Assembly (NCBI RefSeq): GCF_039634785.1
Contig: NZ_JBBIAB010000028.1
Span: 1-59,431, forward strand
Origin: Tistrella mobilis
Lineage (GTDB): Bacteria > Pseudomonadota > Alphaproteobacteria > Tistrellales > Tistrellaceae
Direction of reading: 5' to 3'
DNA: 59,431 nt
In this document: positions 42,148-51,799 of the stretch, one piece after another
How positions within the stretch are numbered: position 1 is the stretch's first letter
How the letters are laid out: each line of letters begins with the position of its first letter
Made by a program: the position numbers and the translations under genes
Notes under the pieces: generated by a model
Told to the model about the DNA's origin: nothing
Seen by the model: only the letters and a program-made list of their open reading frames with translations
The model's database searches: none

Positions 42148-42201
42148 CATAAAAATGCACTTACATCACTGTATATACAGTGATGTAAGTGCATTTTTAT
42201 G
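42148..42201. repeat. 54-bp perfect palindrome
   Basis: Each arm is 27 bases (42148-42174 and 42175-42201), with no mismatch and no loop: CATAAAAATGCACTTACATC leads the left arm, with ACTGTATATACAGT at the centre. It starts 1 bp past the ardC stop. In RNA it would be a terminator hairpin in both directions, with a T-run on each strand. As DNA it could extrude a cruciform. The words CCATAAAAA and TATATAC recur in other A+T boxes. Confidence 0.9.
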
Positions 42202-42324
42202 TATCATTGGCCCGTGATAGGCGGAAGGACAGTGACGGGCATGGAAGTGTGTTTGTCTGAAAATCTCCATCGAATGAATTCGAATAATAGATCGGGATGT
42301 ATTTTTAAATCGCATACCTTCCAC

Positions 42325-42690
42325 ACAGTGTCGTCGCCGTCCTTGTCCGGCCCGCTGCGACATGAGTGGCATGCAAGAAAATCTCGATGAGATCGCCGCT
42401 TGGGTCATGTCAGGGGCGTCAGAAGTGCTCATGATGGATCGGGATCGGATAGAACACGACCGCCAGACAACATCAATATCCTGGTCCTGCGACTCAGATC
42501 CCCAGAATTTAACTCGGTCGAGAATTTGTAGCAGTTCATACAGGACAATTGGTTGCCCAAATGCATCTTCGGATCCCCCGACTGAATCATCTCATATGCT
42601 GCTATGCTTGGAGCCTGCCCTGGAAGATTATCTCCATCGGGGGGAGGCGTGGGGCTCATAGGGTCTGATTATCGCAGATTGTTACTGACT
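42325..42690 (+). mobile_element. Decayed IS630-family transposase remnant
   Basis: The frame near 42371-42450 (LDEIAAWVMSGASEVLMMDR) and later frames encoding SPEFNSVENL and QFIQDNWLP match the IS630 transposase at 58780-59431 (LDEIATQVAP, VLMMDRAGW, SPELNPVENVWQFMRDNWL), with stops and frameshifts. The end TCTGATTATCGCAGATTG (42664-42681) matches the IS end beside 58780. It is the C-terminal third of an old copy in the opposite orientation to the edge copy. Confidence 0.75.
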
Positions 42691-42779
42691 GGATGTCAAG
42701 TGTCGCTTGACGCTATTCGGCCTCCCAAATAGTGTGCGGCATGAAGATTCGGAATGCGGTCCATCCAGGCTTGAGCTCT

Positions 42780-42989
42780 CTCATTGCAGAGGACGAATCG
42801 GTCGGCCCGTGAGGCATCGACGTTTGCGGCGCATCCTGTCGGTTCCTTCAGGATATGGCCGGGGAATTGGAGTTTCGCGTCGGTCGGTGACGATGGGAAC
42901 TTCGCGTGGCGCCGGTCGGCGCACTCACGTTCGGGATCGACTCACAGGGCGATGAGATCACGAACCTCGACTACGAAGGAAACGGCTGA
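42780..42989 (+). pseudogene. HigB toxin remnant
   Basis: Just upstream of a HigA gene. The end in one frame reads LTFGIDSQGDEITNLDYEGNG then stop, the C-terminus of a HigB/RelE toxin. GNWSF and the WRR stretch before it are in other frames. The N-terminus is not found. Likely a toxin killed by frameshifts, with its antitoxin left intact. Confidence 0.6.
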
Positions 42990-43007
42990 AACTTGAGGGC
43001 ACGCGCA

Positions 43008-43328
43008 ATGAACGGTATCCGAATGAAAGTTCCTGCCCATCCCGGTGGCTTCGTAAAAGCCGAGGTGATCGAACCTCTAGGTTTGTCGGTCACGGCTGCC
43101 GCCGATGTTCTCGGTGTCACTCGCGCCGCTCTATCCGCCCTCCTCAACGAGCGGGCTGACTTGTCGCCGGAAATGGCAATCCGCATCGAGAAGGCGTTCG
43201 GCGTGTCAATGGAAACCCTCATGCGTATGCAAAATAGCTTTGACATTGCGGAGGCACGGAAGAAGGCAAAGGCGGTCAACGTCGCACCCTATTCGGGCAA
43301 GCCGCCGCAGCGAAATCTCCCATCATGA
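43008..43328 (+). CDS. HigA-family antitoxin
   Basis: 106 aa from ATG 43008 with GAGGG upstream. It has the typical start of the HigA family (MKVPAHPGGFVKAEVIEPLG), HTH VTAAADVLGVTRAALSALLN and the end ALSALLNERADLSPEMAIRI. It follows a decayed higB by 18 bp. It could now act only as a regulator, perhaps of the defence genes starting 63 bp downstream. Confidence 0.85.
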   Translation: MNGIRMKVPAHPGGFVKAEVIEPLGLSVTAAADVLGVTRAALSALLNERADLSPEMAIRIEKAFGVSMETLMRMQNSFDIAEARKKAKAVNVAPYSGKPPQRNLPS

Positions 43329-43391
43329 CCCGTTCAATTTCAGAAAACTTCGGGGCAGAGGCTCGCGACCTAAAAGAAAGCCGTCCACCAC

Positions 43392-46300
43392 ATGAAGCTC
43401 GAAGAAATCAAGTCTAGCCTGGGTCTATCCGGGATCGAGCCGTCCCAGATCGTGACGGTTGTTGCCGCCGTCCCCTTGGGGGAAGACTCCGTTCAGCTCA
43501 TCTACCGGACGCCGGACGGCGCGATGAAGGAACGGCTTCTCGGCAGGCGCGACGAGGTTTCGGTCAATGTCGCCACGGTCGAGCGCCCCTTCTCCTTCGA
43601 CGGTGACGGCGCAGCTTTCCAACTTGCTTGTGAGGCGAAGCGGATTGACCTCGCCTTCCTCTTCGATCCGATGATGGCGGTCCATAGCTCGAATGTCGAG
43701 CCGCTGCCTCACCAGATTACCGCTGTCTATGAGTCGCTTTTGCCCCGGCAGCCACTGCGGTTCGTCCTGGCGGACGATCCCGGTGCGGGTAAGACGATCA
43801 TGGCCGGCCTCTACATCCGCGAACTCATCATGCGCGCGGACTCGCATCGCATCCTAATCGTCGCGCCCGGCAGCCTAGTCGAGCAATGGCGGGACGAGAT
43901 TTATGAGAAATTCGGGCTGGAGTTTCACGTTTATTCCTCGCTTATGGCGCAGACTTCGCCCAGCGGAAATCCGTTCGACGACTATCCGCGCCTTATCGTC
44001 CGGCTCGATCAGATCTCGCGGAACGAGGAACTTCAGGACAAGATCTGCGCCCCCGGCTGGGATTTGGCCATCTTCGACGAAGCGCACAAACTTTCCGCTC
44101 ACTATTTTGGTTCCAATCTGGAAAAGACCGCCCGCTTCCGCTTCGCCGAGAATCTGGGCGCGCATGTCCGGCACCTGCTGTTGATGACGGCGACGCCGCA
44201 CAACGGCAAGGAAGCAGACTTCCAGCTTTTCCTTTCATTGCTCGATTCCGACCGCTTCTACGGCAAATTCCGCGATGGCGTTCACAAGGTCGATGCTTCC
44301 GACCTCATGCGCCGCATGGTCAAGGAGGAATTGGTCAAGTTCGACGGCACGCCGCTCTTCCCGGAGCGCAAGGCGTACACGGTCAACTACGAACTCTCGC
44401 TCATTGAGGCGGCTTTGTACGAGGCCGTCACTCACTATGTGCAGACCGAGATGGGTAAGGCCGACCAGCTCGAAGGCGCGCGCAAGGGCTCTGTAGGCTT
44501 CGCCCTTGCCACGCTGCAACGGCGTCTCGCTTCGAGCCCCGAAGCGATCTTCCAATCGCTCAAGCGCCGCCGCGAGCGGCTTGAGAACCGGCTACGCGAC
44601 GAGAAGCTCGACATCAAGGGGCGGCACGCCCTTGCCGAGACCTATGCCGGTGCGCCGGAGGACGACGACGACCTGAGTGCCGAAGAGCAGGAATCCCTCG
44701 AAGAAAATCTGATCGACGACGCGACCGCCGCCAAGACGGTCGCCGAGCTCGAGGCCGAGATCATCATCCTGAAGGGGCTGGAGGAGCAGGCCAAAGCTGT
44801 CGTTGCCTCCGGGCAAGATCGCAAATGGGATGAGCTGTCGAGAATCCTTCAGAACAATCCTGAAATGCGGGACGCTTCTGGCCGTCAGCGTAAGATCATC
44901 ATCTTCTCTGAGCACCGCGACACGCTGAACTACCTTCAGGCGCGGATTGCGGGCGTGCTCGGCAATCCCGACGCCATCGTGACGATCCACGGCGGCACCC
45001 ATCGAGATGAGCGCCGCCGGCTTCAGGCGCTCTTCCGCTCCGATCCCGATGTTCGAGTTCTGGTGGCGACCGACGCCGCAGGCGAAGGCGTCAACCTTCA
45101 GAACGCCAACCTCATGGTCAACTATGACCTGCCATGGAACCCGAACCGACTGGAGCAGCGGTTTGGCCGCATTCACCGCATCGGGCAGACCGAGGTGTGC
45201 CACCTGTGGAATCTGGTCGCCAAGGAAACCCGCGAAGGCGATGTCTATCACCGCCTGCTTATAAAACTGGAGGTTGAGAGTCAAGCTCTGCATGGCCGGG
45301 TGTTCGACATTCTCGGCGAGGTTTTCGAGGAAACCAGCCTGAAGGATTTGCTGGTCGAGGCAATCCGCTACGGTGATCGCCCGGATGTCCGCGCTCGTCT
45401 CACCCAGAAGATCGACAAAGCGCTCGACCACGACCACCTAAAATCGCTCTTGAACCGCAACGCGCTTGCTCAGGAGACTATGAGTCCTGAGCGCCTGTTC
45501 GCGGTGAAGGAAGAAATGGAGAAGGCGGAGGCCCGGCGGCTTCAGCCCTACTTCGTCCGAGCCTTCTTCTCCAAGGCCCTCGATGCGCTTGGTGGCACGG
45601 CACATCCGCGCGAAGCCGGACGCTACGAAATCACTCATGTTCCTTCCACAATCCGCGAACGCGACCGCCGTCTGACGGGCCGGAACCGGCGCGAGCATGA
45701 GCCCGTGCTGCGGCGCTACAGCCGCATTTGCTTCGAGCGTCAGGCCATCCAGCCGCTCGATAAGGCAGGGCTGGAGCGTGCCGTCCTCATGCATCCCGGC
45801 CATCCGCTCATGCTCGCCATGTCGGATATGATCCTGGAGCAGCACGCCAACCTCCTTCGGCAGGGCTCGATCCTCATTGACCCGTCCGATGAAGGGCTCG
45901 ACCCGGCGCTGCTGTTCCTGCTGACGCATGAGATCAAGTCCGGCGACAACACCGTGCTATCCAAACGCCTGCAATTCGTGCGGGTCGGCCCGGACGGGCA
46001 GGCGAGCTTTGCCGGCTGGGCGCCCCATCTCGACCTTGAGCCTTTGCCGGAGGCGGAGCGTCCCTTGCTCAAGGACGTGCTCGACGCGCCTTGGCTGTCC
46101 TCCGGCCAGGAGGCGCGGGCCTTGGCCCTAGCTGCGACGACGCTGGTGCCGGAGCACTATGGCGAGGTCGCGCAGCGGCGAATCGACCATGTGGAGAAGA
46201 CCCTGAATGCTGTCCACGAGAGGTTGAGCAAGGAAATCGCCTTCTGGCAGGATCGTTGGATGAAGCTGAAGGACGACGCCGAGGTCGGAAAGGACGTGCG

Positions 46301-46904
46301 GCTCAATCTTCAGAATGTCGAACGCACGCTTGGCGACCTTCAGGGGCGTTTGGACAATCGGAAGAAAGAGCTTCAGGCCATGCGCCACGTCGTGAACGGC
46401 ACGCCGGTCGTGCTCGGCGCGGCGCTGATCGTGCCGGCCGGCTTGATGAACAAGCTGCACGGCGACGAGCCGGCCGATCCGGTGGCGGCGACCTTCGCGG
46501 CCGACGCGGCGGCCCGCTCGCGCATCGAGCATCTTGCCATGTCGGCCGTCCGGCTGGCCGAGGAAGCGCGCGGCTGCCGCGTCGTCGATGTCTCAGCCGC
46601 AAAGTGCGGCTGGGATTTGACTTCCTATCCCCCGGCCGTTGACGGCAGGCAGCCCGATCCCAAGCACATCGAAGTGAAGGGCCGGGTGAAGGGCGCGAGC
46701 ACCATTACGATCACCCGCAACGAGATGCTCTACGCCTTCAATCAGGGCGACAAGTTCGTGCTGGCGATCGTCATCGTCGGCGAGGATGATGCGATCGACG
46801 GCCCCCACTATATTCCCAGCCCCTTCGACCGTGAACCGAGCTGGGGCGTCGCGTCCATCAACTTCCATCTGGGCGATCTGCTTGCCAAGGCGGAGGTCAG
46901 ATGA
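43392..46904 (+). CDS. SNF2/DEAD-type helicase of a defence operon (Hma-like)
   Basis: 1170 aa. Superfamily 2 helicase motifs: [15 protein letters not shown] (I), DEAHKL (II), [10 protein letters not shown] (III), [35 protein letters not shown] (V-VI). A coiled-coil insert lies near 430-490. The C-terminus [28 protein letters not shown] is a DUF3883-like nuclease-fold domain. Followed by a DUF1156 methylase and DUF499 ATPase in the same operon. This helicase-methylase-ATPase set is the Hma defence type reported from PADLOC surveys (naming from memory). Confidence 0.85.
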   Translation: MKLEEIKSSLGLSGIEPSQIVTVVAAVPLGEDSVQLIYRTPDGAMKERLLGRRDEVSVNVATVERPFSFDGDGAAFQLACEAKRIDLAFLFDPMMAVHSSNVEPLPHQITAVYESLLPRQPLRFVLADDPGAGKTIMAGLYIRELIMRADSHRILIVAPGSLVEQWRDEIYEKFGLEFHVYSSLMAQTSPSGNPFDDYPRLIVRLDQISRNEELQDKICAPGWDLAIFDEAHKLSAHYFGSNLEKTARFRFAENLGAHVRHLLLMTATPHNGKEADFQLFLSLLDSDRFYGKFRDGVHKVDASDLMRRMVKEELVKFDGTPLFPERKAYTVNYELSLIEAALYEAVTHYVQTEMGKADQLEGARKGSVGFALATLQRRLASSPEAIFQSLKRRRERLENRLRDEKLDIKGRHALAETYAGAPEDDDDLSAEEQESLEENLIDDATAAKTVAELEAEIIILKGLEEQAKAVVASGQDRKWDELSRILQNNPEMRDASGRQRKIIIFSEHRDTLNYLQARIAGVLGNPDAIVTIHGGTHRDERRRLQALFRSDPDVRVLVATDAAGEGVNLQNANLMVNYDLPWNPNRLEQRFGRIHRIGQTEVCHLWNLVAKETREGDVYHRLLIKLEVESQALHGRVFDILGEVFEETSLKDLLVEAIRYGDRPDVRARLTQKIDKALDHDHLKSLLNRNALAQETMSPERLFAVKEEMEKAEARRLQPYFVRAFFSKALDALGGTAHPREAGRYEITHVPSTIRERDRRLTGRNRREHEPVLRRYSRICFERQAIQPLDKAGLERAVLMHPGHPLMLAMSDMILEQHANLLRQGSILIDPSDEGLDPALLFLLTHEIKSGDNTVLSKRLQFVRVGPDGQASFAGWAPHLDLEPLPEAERPLLKDVLDAPWLSSGQEARALALAATTLVPEHYGEVAQRRIDHVEKTLNAVHERLSKEIAFWQDRWMKLKDDAEVGKDVRLNLQNVERTLGDLQGRLDNRKKELQAMRHVVNGTPVVLGAALIVPAGLMNKLHGDEPADPVAATFAADAAARSRIEHLAMSAVRLAEEARGCRVVDVSAAKCGWDLTSYPPAVDGRQPDPKHIEVKGRVKGASTITITRNEMLYAFNQGDKFVLAIVIVGEDDAIDGPHYIPSPFDREPSWGVASINFHLGDLLAKAEVR

Positions 46905-48232
46905 CCGCGCTGCGCCTCGACAAGCTATCGCTGACCAATTTCCGCTGCTTCGCCCATTGCGAGGTCGCGTTCCATTCCCGCCTGACCGTTCTGGTTGCGG
47001 AGAACGGCAGCGGCAAGACTGCCGTGCTCGACGCTGCCGGAGCTGCGCTCTCGGTCTTTGTCAACGCTCTCTATCCGTCGGAAAAGGTTCGGCGCATCGA
47101 GCGTGGCGATGTGCGCCTGATCCCGGGTCAGGAGCGCAGCATGTCCCCTTGCCTTCCGACCGAGTATGAAGCGCAGGCAACCGTTCGTGACACTGCCGTG
47201 ACATGGAAGAGCGCCGTTAGAACCTACGGCGACAAAGTACGTTCTGGATTCCGGCACCTTGACCCAATGAAAGAGGCTGCGCAGCCATTCCTGTCTGACA
47301 CGGCCGTTCTTCCGCTCATAGCTTACTACGGAACGGGTCGCCTCTGGAGCGAGCAACGGCAGACCGAATATCGCCGTTCCTCCGCCACCAATGTCGGTGA
47401 GCGCGTCGCCGGCTATGCTGACTGCCTCACGTCGTCATCGTCGTTCAAAGGCATTTCGGCATGGTTCGAGCATCGCTTCAGGCAGACGGCATCGCCTTTA
47501 TTCCGGGAAAGCCTGCAAGCCAACCTTGCGATGATCGAAGGCGTGAAGACCGCCACCGACATGGTCCTTCAGCCGACCGGCTGGTCAAGCCTCCGCTGGG
47601 ATGACGAGCTTCACACCCTGACGGCCAAGCACGAGACGCGTGGCGAACTGCCATTGTCCATGCTGAGCGATGGTGTCCGCACCATGCTTGCGCTTGTCGC
47701 CGACGTTGCGCGCCGCTGCGCCAGCCTCAATCCGCAACTGAGTGATCGGGCCGCCATCGAGACCCCCGGCATTCTTATCGTAGATGAAGTGGACATGCAC
47801 CTTCATCCCCGCTGGCAGCAGCAGGTGCTCGGCTTGCTGCAAGCCGCGTTCCCGGCCCTACAGATCATTGTCAGCACGCACAGCCCGCACGTGCTGTCCA
47901 CCGTCGATAAGTCGTCGATCCGCGTCCTCCATATCAACAACGGCGACGGGGTGACCGAGACGCCCCAGATTCAGACTAGAGGCGTCGAGAGCGCGGGTGT
48001 CCTGGCGACCGTGATGGACGTGGACCCCGTTCCGCAGGTCGAGGAAGCAACTGCCCTCAGCGCCTATCGCAAAATCATCGAGGCGGGAGAAGCCGAAGGG
48101 CCGGAAGCCTCCGCCTTGCGGCAACGCCTGATCGAGCACTACGGGGAAAGCCATCAGGTCATACTGGACGCCGACCGCCTCATCCGCTTCCAGCGGTTCC
48201 GGCTCGCCAAGAGCCGGCAGGAGGGCGCGTGA
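46901..48232 (+). CDS. ptuA: PtuA-like AAA ATPase (Septu)
   Basis: 443 aa. RecF/SMC-like ATPase: Walker [14 protein letters not shown] (about residue 34), signature [11 protein letters not shown], Walker [19 protein letters not shown], His switch STHSPHVLS. Starts in ATGA overlap with the helicase stop. Paired 1 bp downstream with an HNH protein of the PtuB family. Septu senses phage infection and the nuclease then cleaves nucleic acid. It is also the effector pair of some retrons, but no retron RT is near. Confidence 0.85.
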   Translation: MTALRLDKLSLTNFRCFAHCEVAFHSRLTVLVAENGSGKTAVLDAAGAALSVFVNALYPSEKVRRIERGDVRLIPGQERSMSPCLPTEYEAQATVRDTAVTWKSAVRTYGDKVRSGFRHLDPMKEAAQPFLSDTAVLPLIAYYGTGRLWSEQRQTEYRRSSATNVGERVAGYADCLTSSSSFKGISAWFEHRFRQTASPLFRESLQANLAMIEGVKTATDMVLQPTGWSSLRWDDELHTLTAKHETRGELPLSMLSDGVRTMLALVADVARRCASLNPQLSDRAAIETPGILIVDEVDMHLHPRWQQQVLGLLQAAFPALQIIVSTHSPHVLSTVDKSSIRVLHINNGDGVTETPQIQTRGVESAGVLATVMDVDPVPQVEEATALSAYRKIIEAGEAEGPEASALRQRLIEHYGESHQVILDADRLIRFQRFRLAKSRQEGA

Positions 48233-48233
48233 C

Positions 48234-48875
48234 ATGCGGAAACTTGATCGCACCGTCAGCCCCGCACCGGCTTGTCTTCACAGCTACACTTGCAGCGTTA
48301 ACAGATGGGACGATGTGTCATCCATCCATAAGGAGCAGATCAGAAAGCAGCTCGAAGCCATGCAAGGCCGTCGTTGCGCCTATTGTGAAGGCAGCATCGA
48401 CGGCCTTGGCCAGCATATCGAACACTTCCGGCGCAAGAAGCATCATCCTGCCCTGACGTTCGAGTGGAGCAATCTATTCTGGTCATGCAATCAGACGGAT
48501 TCATGCGGTCACTTTAAGGATCGTAGAGCCGGCTCGTACAACGTAGCAGACCTGATCGACCCTTGCGCGGACGACCCGGACGACTTCTTCATTTTCTGGT
48601 CTGACGGAACTATCAGCGTAAGGAATGGCCTATCAAAGCAGGAAGAACATAGAGCGAAAGAGACTTTGCGAGTGTTTTCCTTACATCCTAACTTTGGACG
48701 CTTGAGAAACATGCGCAAGTCGGCCGTGGCTCAGTATGTCAATTATGTTGCCGATGCGTCTGAGTATGGGTTCTCGGATGAGGACATTCGCGAACTTATT
48801 GCCGGAGAGCTTCAGGTCGCCCGTGACCTCCCATTTTATACCACCATCCGGCACGTGCTGACGGAAAGACAATAA
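48234..48875 (+). CDS. ptuB: PtuB-like HNH endonuclease (Septu)
   Basis: 213 aa. HNH/zinc pattern CAYCEGSIDGLGQHIEHFRR, then FEWSNLFWSCNQTDSCGHFK, the TIGR02646 family. It forms a complex with PtuA. Base composition is clearly lower in GC than the helicase before it, indicating that the Septu pair, or at least this gene, came from another source. Confidence 0.87.
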   Translation: MRKLDRTVSPAPACLHSYTCSVNRWDDVSSIHKEQIRKQLEAMQGRRCAYCEGSIDGLGQHIEHFRRKKHHPALTFEWSNLFWSCNQTDSCGHFKDRRAGSYNVADLIDPCADDPDDFFIFWSDGTISVRNGLSKQEEHRAKETLRVFSLHPNFGRLRNMRKSAVAQYVNYVADASEYGFSDEDIRELIAGELQVARDLPFYTTIRHVLTERQ

Positions 48876-48878
48876 AGA

Positions 48879-51785
48879 ATGACCGCTACCGTGAAAACCC
48901 CGAAGAAGCTGATCGAAGTCGCGCTACCGTTGGATGCGATCAATGAGGCTGCGGCGCGCGAAAAGTCGGTCCGGCACGGGCATCCGAGCACTTTGCATCT
49001 GTGGTGGGCGCGGCGGCCGCTAGCAGCGGCGCGCGCTGTGATCTTCGCGCAAATGGTCAACGATCCGTCGTGGAAATGGGAGCTTGATCATCCGGGCGAG
49101 ATTCCGCCGAATAACATGAAGGCGAGCTGGGCCGCGAGCCGGAACCGACTCTTCAACATCATCAAGGACTTGGTGAAGTGGGAGAACACCACCAACGAGT
49201 CCGTGCTGCAAAAAGCGCGGGCTGAGATTCGTAAATCCTGGCGCGAGACCTGCGAACTCAACAAGGATCATCCGCAGGCGACCGAACTATTCAATCCCGA
49301 AAAGCTGCCGGCGTTCCACGATCCGTTTGCGGGCGGCGGAGCGCTGCCACTGGAAGCGCAGCGCCTTGGGCTTGAATCCTATGCGTCAGACCTCAATCCG
49401 GTCCCGGTCCTAGTCAACAAGGCGATGATTGAAATTCCCCCGAAGGTTGCGGGCATGCCGCCGGTGAACCCCGGGGCAAGGGGCAGGCACGACGCCTGGA
49501 GTCTAAATTGGGAGCGCGCACAGGGGATGGCAGAGGACGTGCGCTACTACGGCGAATGGATGGGTGAGGAGGCAAAGAAGCGCATTGGCTACCTCTACCC
49601 GCCCGTCGAAGTTACGGCTCAGATGGCGGAGGAGCGACCCGACCTTATGCCACTGGTAGGTAAAAAGCTGACCGTAATAGCTTGGATTTGGGCAAGAACC
49701 GTTAAGAGTCCGAATCCTGCCTTCCGCAATGTAGATGTCCCTCTCGTCTCAACATTCGTTCTGTCGAGCAAAGAAACTCATGGAGCCTACGTTCAAACTA
49801 TTATTGAACATAACACCTATCGTTTTAGCGTAAAGGTCGGTAGGCCGCCGGAGAACGCCAAGGCCGGAACAAAACTAGGACGTGGAGCCAATTTCGCTTG
49901 CACTATGTCTGGAACGCCGATCTCCGGCGACTACATAAAGTCTGAAGGTGAAGCGGGGCGGATAGGCGTGCGTTTAATGGCCATTGTCGCCGAGGGTGCA
50001 AGGGGCCGTGTCTATATCAGCCCCACCCCAGATCATGAAGAGATCGCCAAGCAGGCGTCACCATCATGGCGACCTGAAGTATTGATATCAGGTACGACTC
50101 AATATCTTGGTGTCAAGCCTTATGGTATGCACCGTTTCGACCAGATATTTAGTGATCGGCAACTTGTTGCCCTCACGACTTTTGCAGACCTTGTCAATGA
50201 GAGCCGCGCCCTAATCCGCGCCGACGCGGTTGCTGCGGGGATCCCCATTGATGAGGAAGGTGTCGACTGTGACGGGAGGGGCGCGACCGCCTACGCCGAG
50301 GCGGTCGCGATATTCTTGTCCTTCGCGGTCAGTCGATCAGCCGATTTTTGGTCGAACGTATGCATTTGGGCAAATCAGCCGAAGAACGAACTTGTAACGC
50401 ATCTTTTTGGGCGCCAAGCCATCCCGATGGCTTGGGATTTTGGGGAGGTGAACCCTTTTAGCAATTCGGGCGGAAGCTTTATAAAGAATCTCAGCTATGT
50501 CGTCAGAGCTATAGAATACCTACCTGCTGGACCGCCGTCCTTTGCTCGTCAAAGCGATGCGGCAAAGACTGAACTGAGTCACAGAAAAGTTGTGTCAACA
50601 GATCCACCTTATTATGACAATGTTCCCTATGCTGATCTTTCCGATTATTTCTATATTTGGCTTCGGCGCGCACAGCGTACGATTTTTCCGGATCTTTTCG
50701 CGACCGTAGCAGCGCCCAAGGGAGAAGAGCTGGTAGCGTTTGCCTATCGGCATGGGTCTAAGACCAACGCCAAAGACTTTTTCTTAAAGGGCATGTCACA
50801 GGCGATGCGCCGAATCACAGAAAATGCTCATCCGGCATTTCCGGCAACGATTTATTACGCTTTTAAACAAGCCGAATCCGATGAAGATGAGGGCACTTCT
50901 AGCACCGGATGGGATAGCTTCCTTGCTGCGGTTATTCGATCAGGTTTCGCGATCGTTGGGACGTGGCCCATGCGAACTGAGCGTGCGGGGCGAATGCGAG
51001 ACACCGGCTCCAACGCTCTTGCTTCAAGTATTGTCCTCGTCTGCCGGCCCCGTGTAACTGCAGCGGAGACTATCTCCCGTCGTGCTTTCCTGCGTGAGCT
51101 AAATCAGATTCTCCCAGAAGCGCTCGACGAGATGACCCGTGGCTCTGGCGACGACCGTTCGCCGGTCGCGCCGGTTGACCTTTCTCAGGCGATAATCGGC
51201 CCCGGTATGGCTGTGTTCTCGAAATACGCTGCCGTGCTTGAGGCAGATGGAACGCCAATGGCCGTGCAGACCGCGCTACGGCTCATCAATCGCTTTCTCG
51301 CCGAGGACGATTTCGATCACGACTCCCAATTCTGCCTGCATTGGTTCGAGCAGTACGGTTGGAAGGAAGGTCGCTTTGGCGAGGCCGACACCCTTGCCCG
51401 TGCCAAGGGGACGAGCGTTGATGGCGTGAAGCAATCGGGCGTTCTCTTTGCCGCTGGCGGCGTTGTCAGGCTGCTGAAATGGGCGGAATACCCGTCCGAC
51501 TGGAATCCGGTCGACGACGATCGGCTGCCGGTATGGGAAGCCCTGCATCATCTGATCCGCATCTTCAAAGCCGAAGGCGAGAGCGGCGCGGGCAAGGTGC
51601 TTGCAGCCGTCGCGGCTAAGGCCGAGCCGGCGCGGCAGCTTTCCTATCGCCTCTATACGCTTTGCGAACGGGCGGGCTGGGCTGAGGATGCCCGTGCCTA
51701 TAACGAGATCATAACGAGCTGGAGCGCCATCGAGTCTGCCGCCGCCGCGGCACCGAAGGTGCATCAGGGCGACCTGTTTGGCTGA
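48879..51785 (+). CDS. DUF1156 DNA methyltransferase
   Basis: 968 aa. N-terminal DUF1156 ([40 protein letters not shown]). SAM-binding motif [20 protein letters not shown] and catalytic [18 protein letters not shown] (DPPY, amino-methyltransferase). Modifies host DNA so that the system spares it. Between about 49650 and 51050 the DNA is more A+T-rich than at either end, so the central target-recognition part looks exchanged. It starts 4 bp after ptuB. Confidence 0.9.
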   Translation: MTATVKTPKKLIEVALPLDAINEAAAREKSVRHGHPSTLHLWWARRPLAAARAVIFAQMVNDPSWKWELDHPGEIPPNNMKASWAASRNRLFNIIKDLVKWENTTNESVLQKARAEIRKSWRETCELNKDHPQATELFNPEKLPAFHDPFAGGGALPLEAQRLGLESYASDLNPVPVLVNKAMIEIPPKVAGMPPVNPGARGRHDAWSLNWERAQGMAEDVRYYGEWMGEEAKKRIGYLYPPVEVTAQMAEERPDLMPLVGKKLTVIAWIWARTVKSPNPAFRNVDVPLVSTFVLSSKETHGAYVQTIIEHNTYRFSVKVGRPPENAKAGTKLGRGANFACTMSGTPISGDYIKSEGEAGRIGVRLMAIVAEGARGRVYISPTPDHEEIAKQASPSWRPEVLISGTTQYLGVKPYGMHRFDQIFSDRQLVALTTFADLVNESRALIRADAVAAGIPIDEEGVDCDGRGATAYAEAVAIFLSFAVSRSADFWSNVCIWANQPKNELVTHLFGRQAIPMAWDFGEVNPFSNSGGSFIKNLSYVVRAIEYLPAGPPSFARQSDAAKTELSHRKVVSTDPPYYDNVPYADLSDYFYIWLRRAQRTIFPDLFATVAAPKGEELVAFAYRHGSKTNAKDFFLKGMSQAMRRITENAHPAFPATIYYAFKQAESDEDEGTSSTGWDSFLAAVIRSGFAIVGTWPMRTERAGRMRDTGSNALASSIVLVCRPRVTAAETISRRAFLRELNQILPEALDEMTRGSGDDRSPVAPVDLSQAIIGPGMAVFSKYAAVLEADGTPMAVQTALRLINRFLAEDDFDHDSQFCLHWFEQYGWKEGRFGEADTLARAKGTSVDGVKQSGVLFAAGGVVRLLKWAEYPSDWNPVDDDRLPVWEALHHLIRIFKAEGESGAGKVLAAVAAKAEPARQLSYRLYTLCERAGWAEDARAYNEIITSWSAIESAAAAAPKVHQGDLFG

Positions 51786-51799
51786 AGGGGGAGCCGACG

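Noticed and set aside
46901-48875. Retron with PtuAB effector
   Set aside because: No reverse transcriptase or msr-msd-like element lies next to the ATPase/HNH pair; the only RT in the window is the truncated DGR type.
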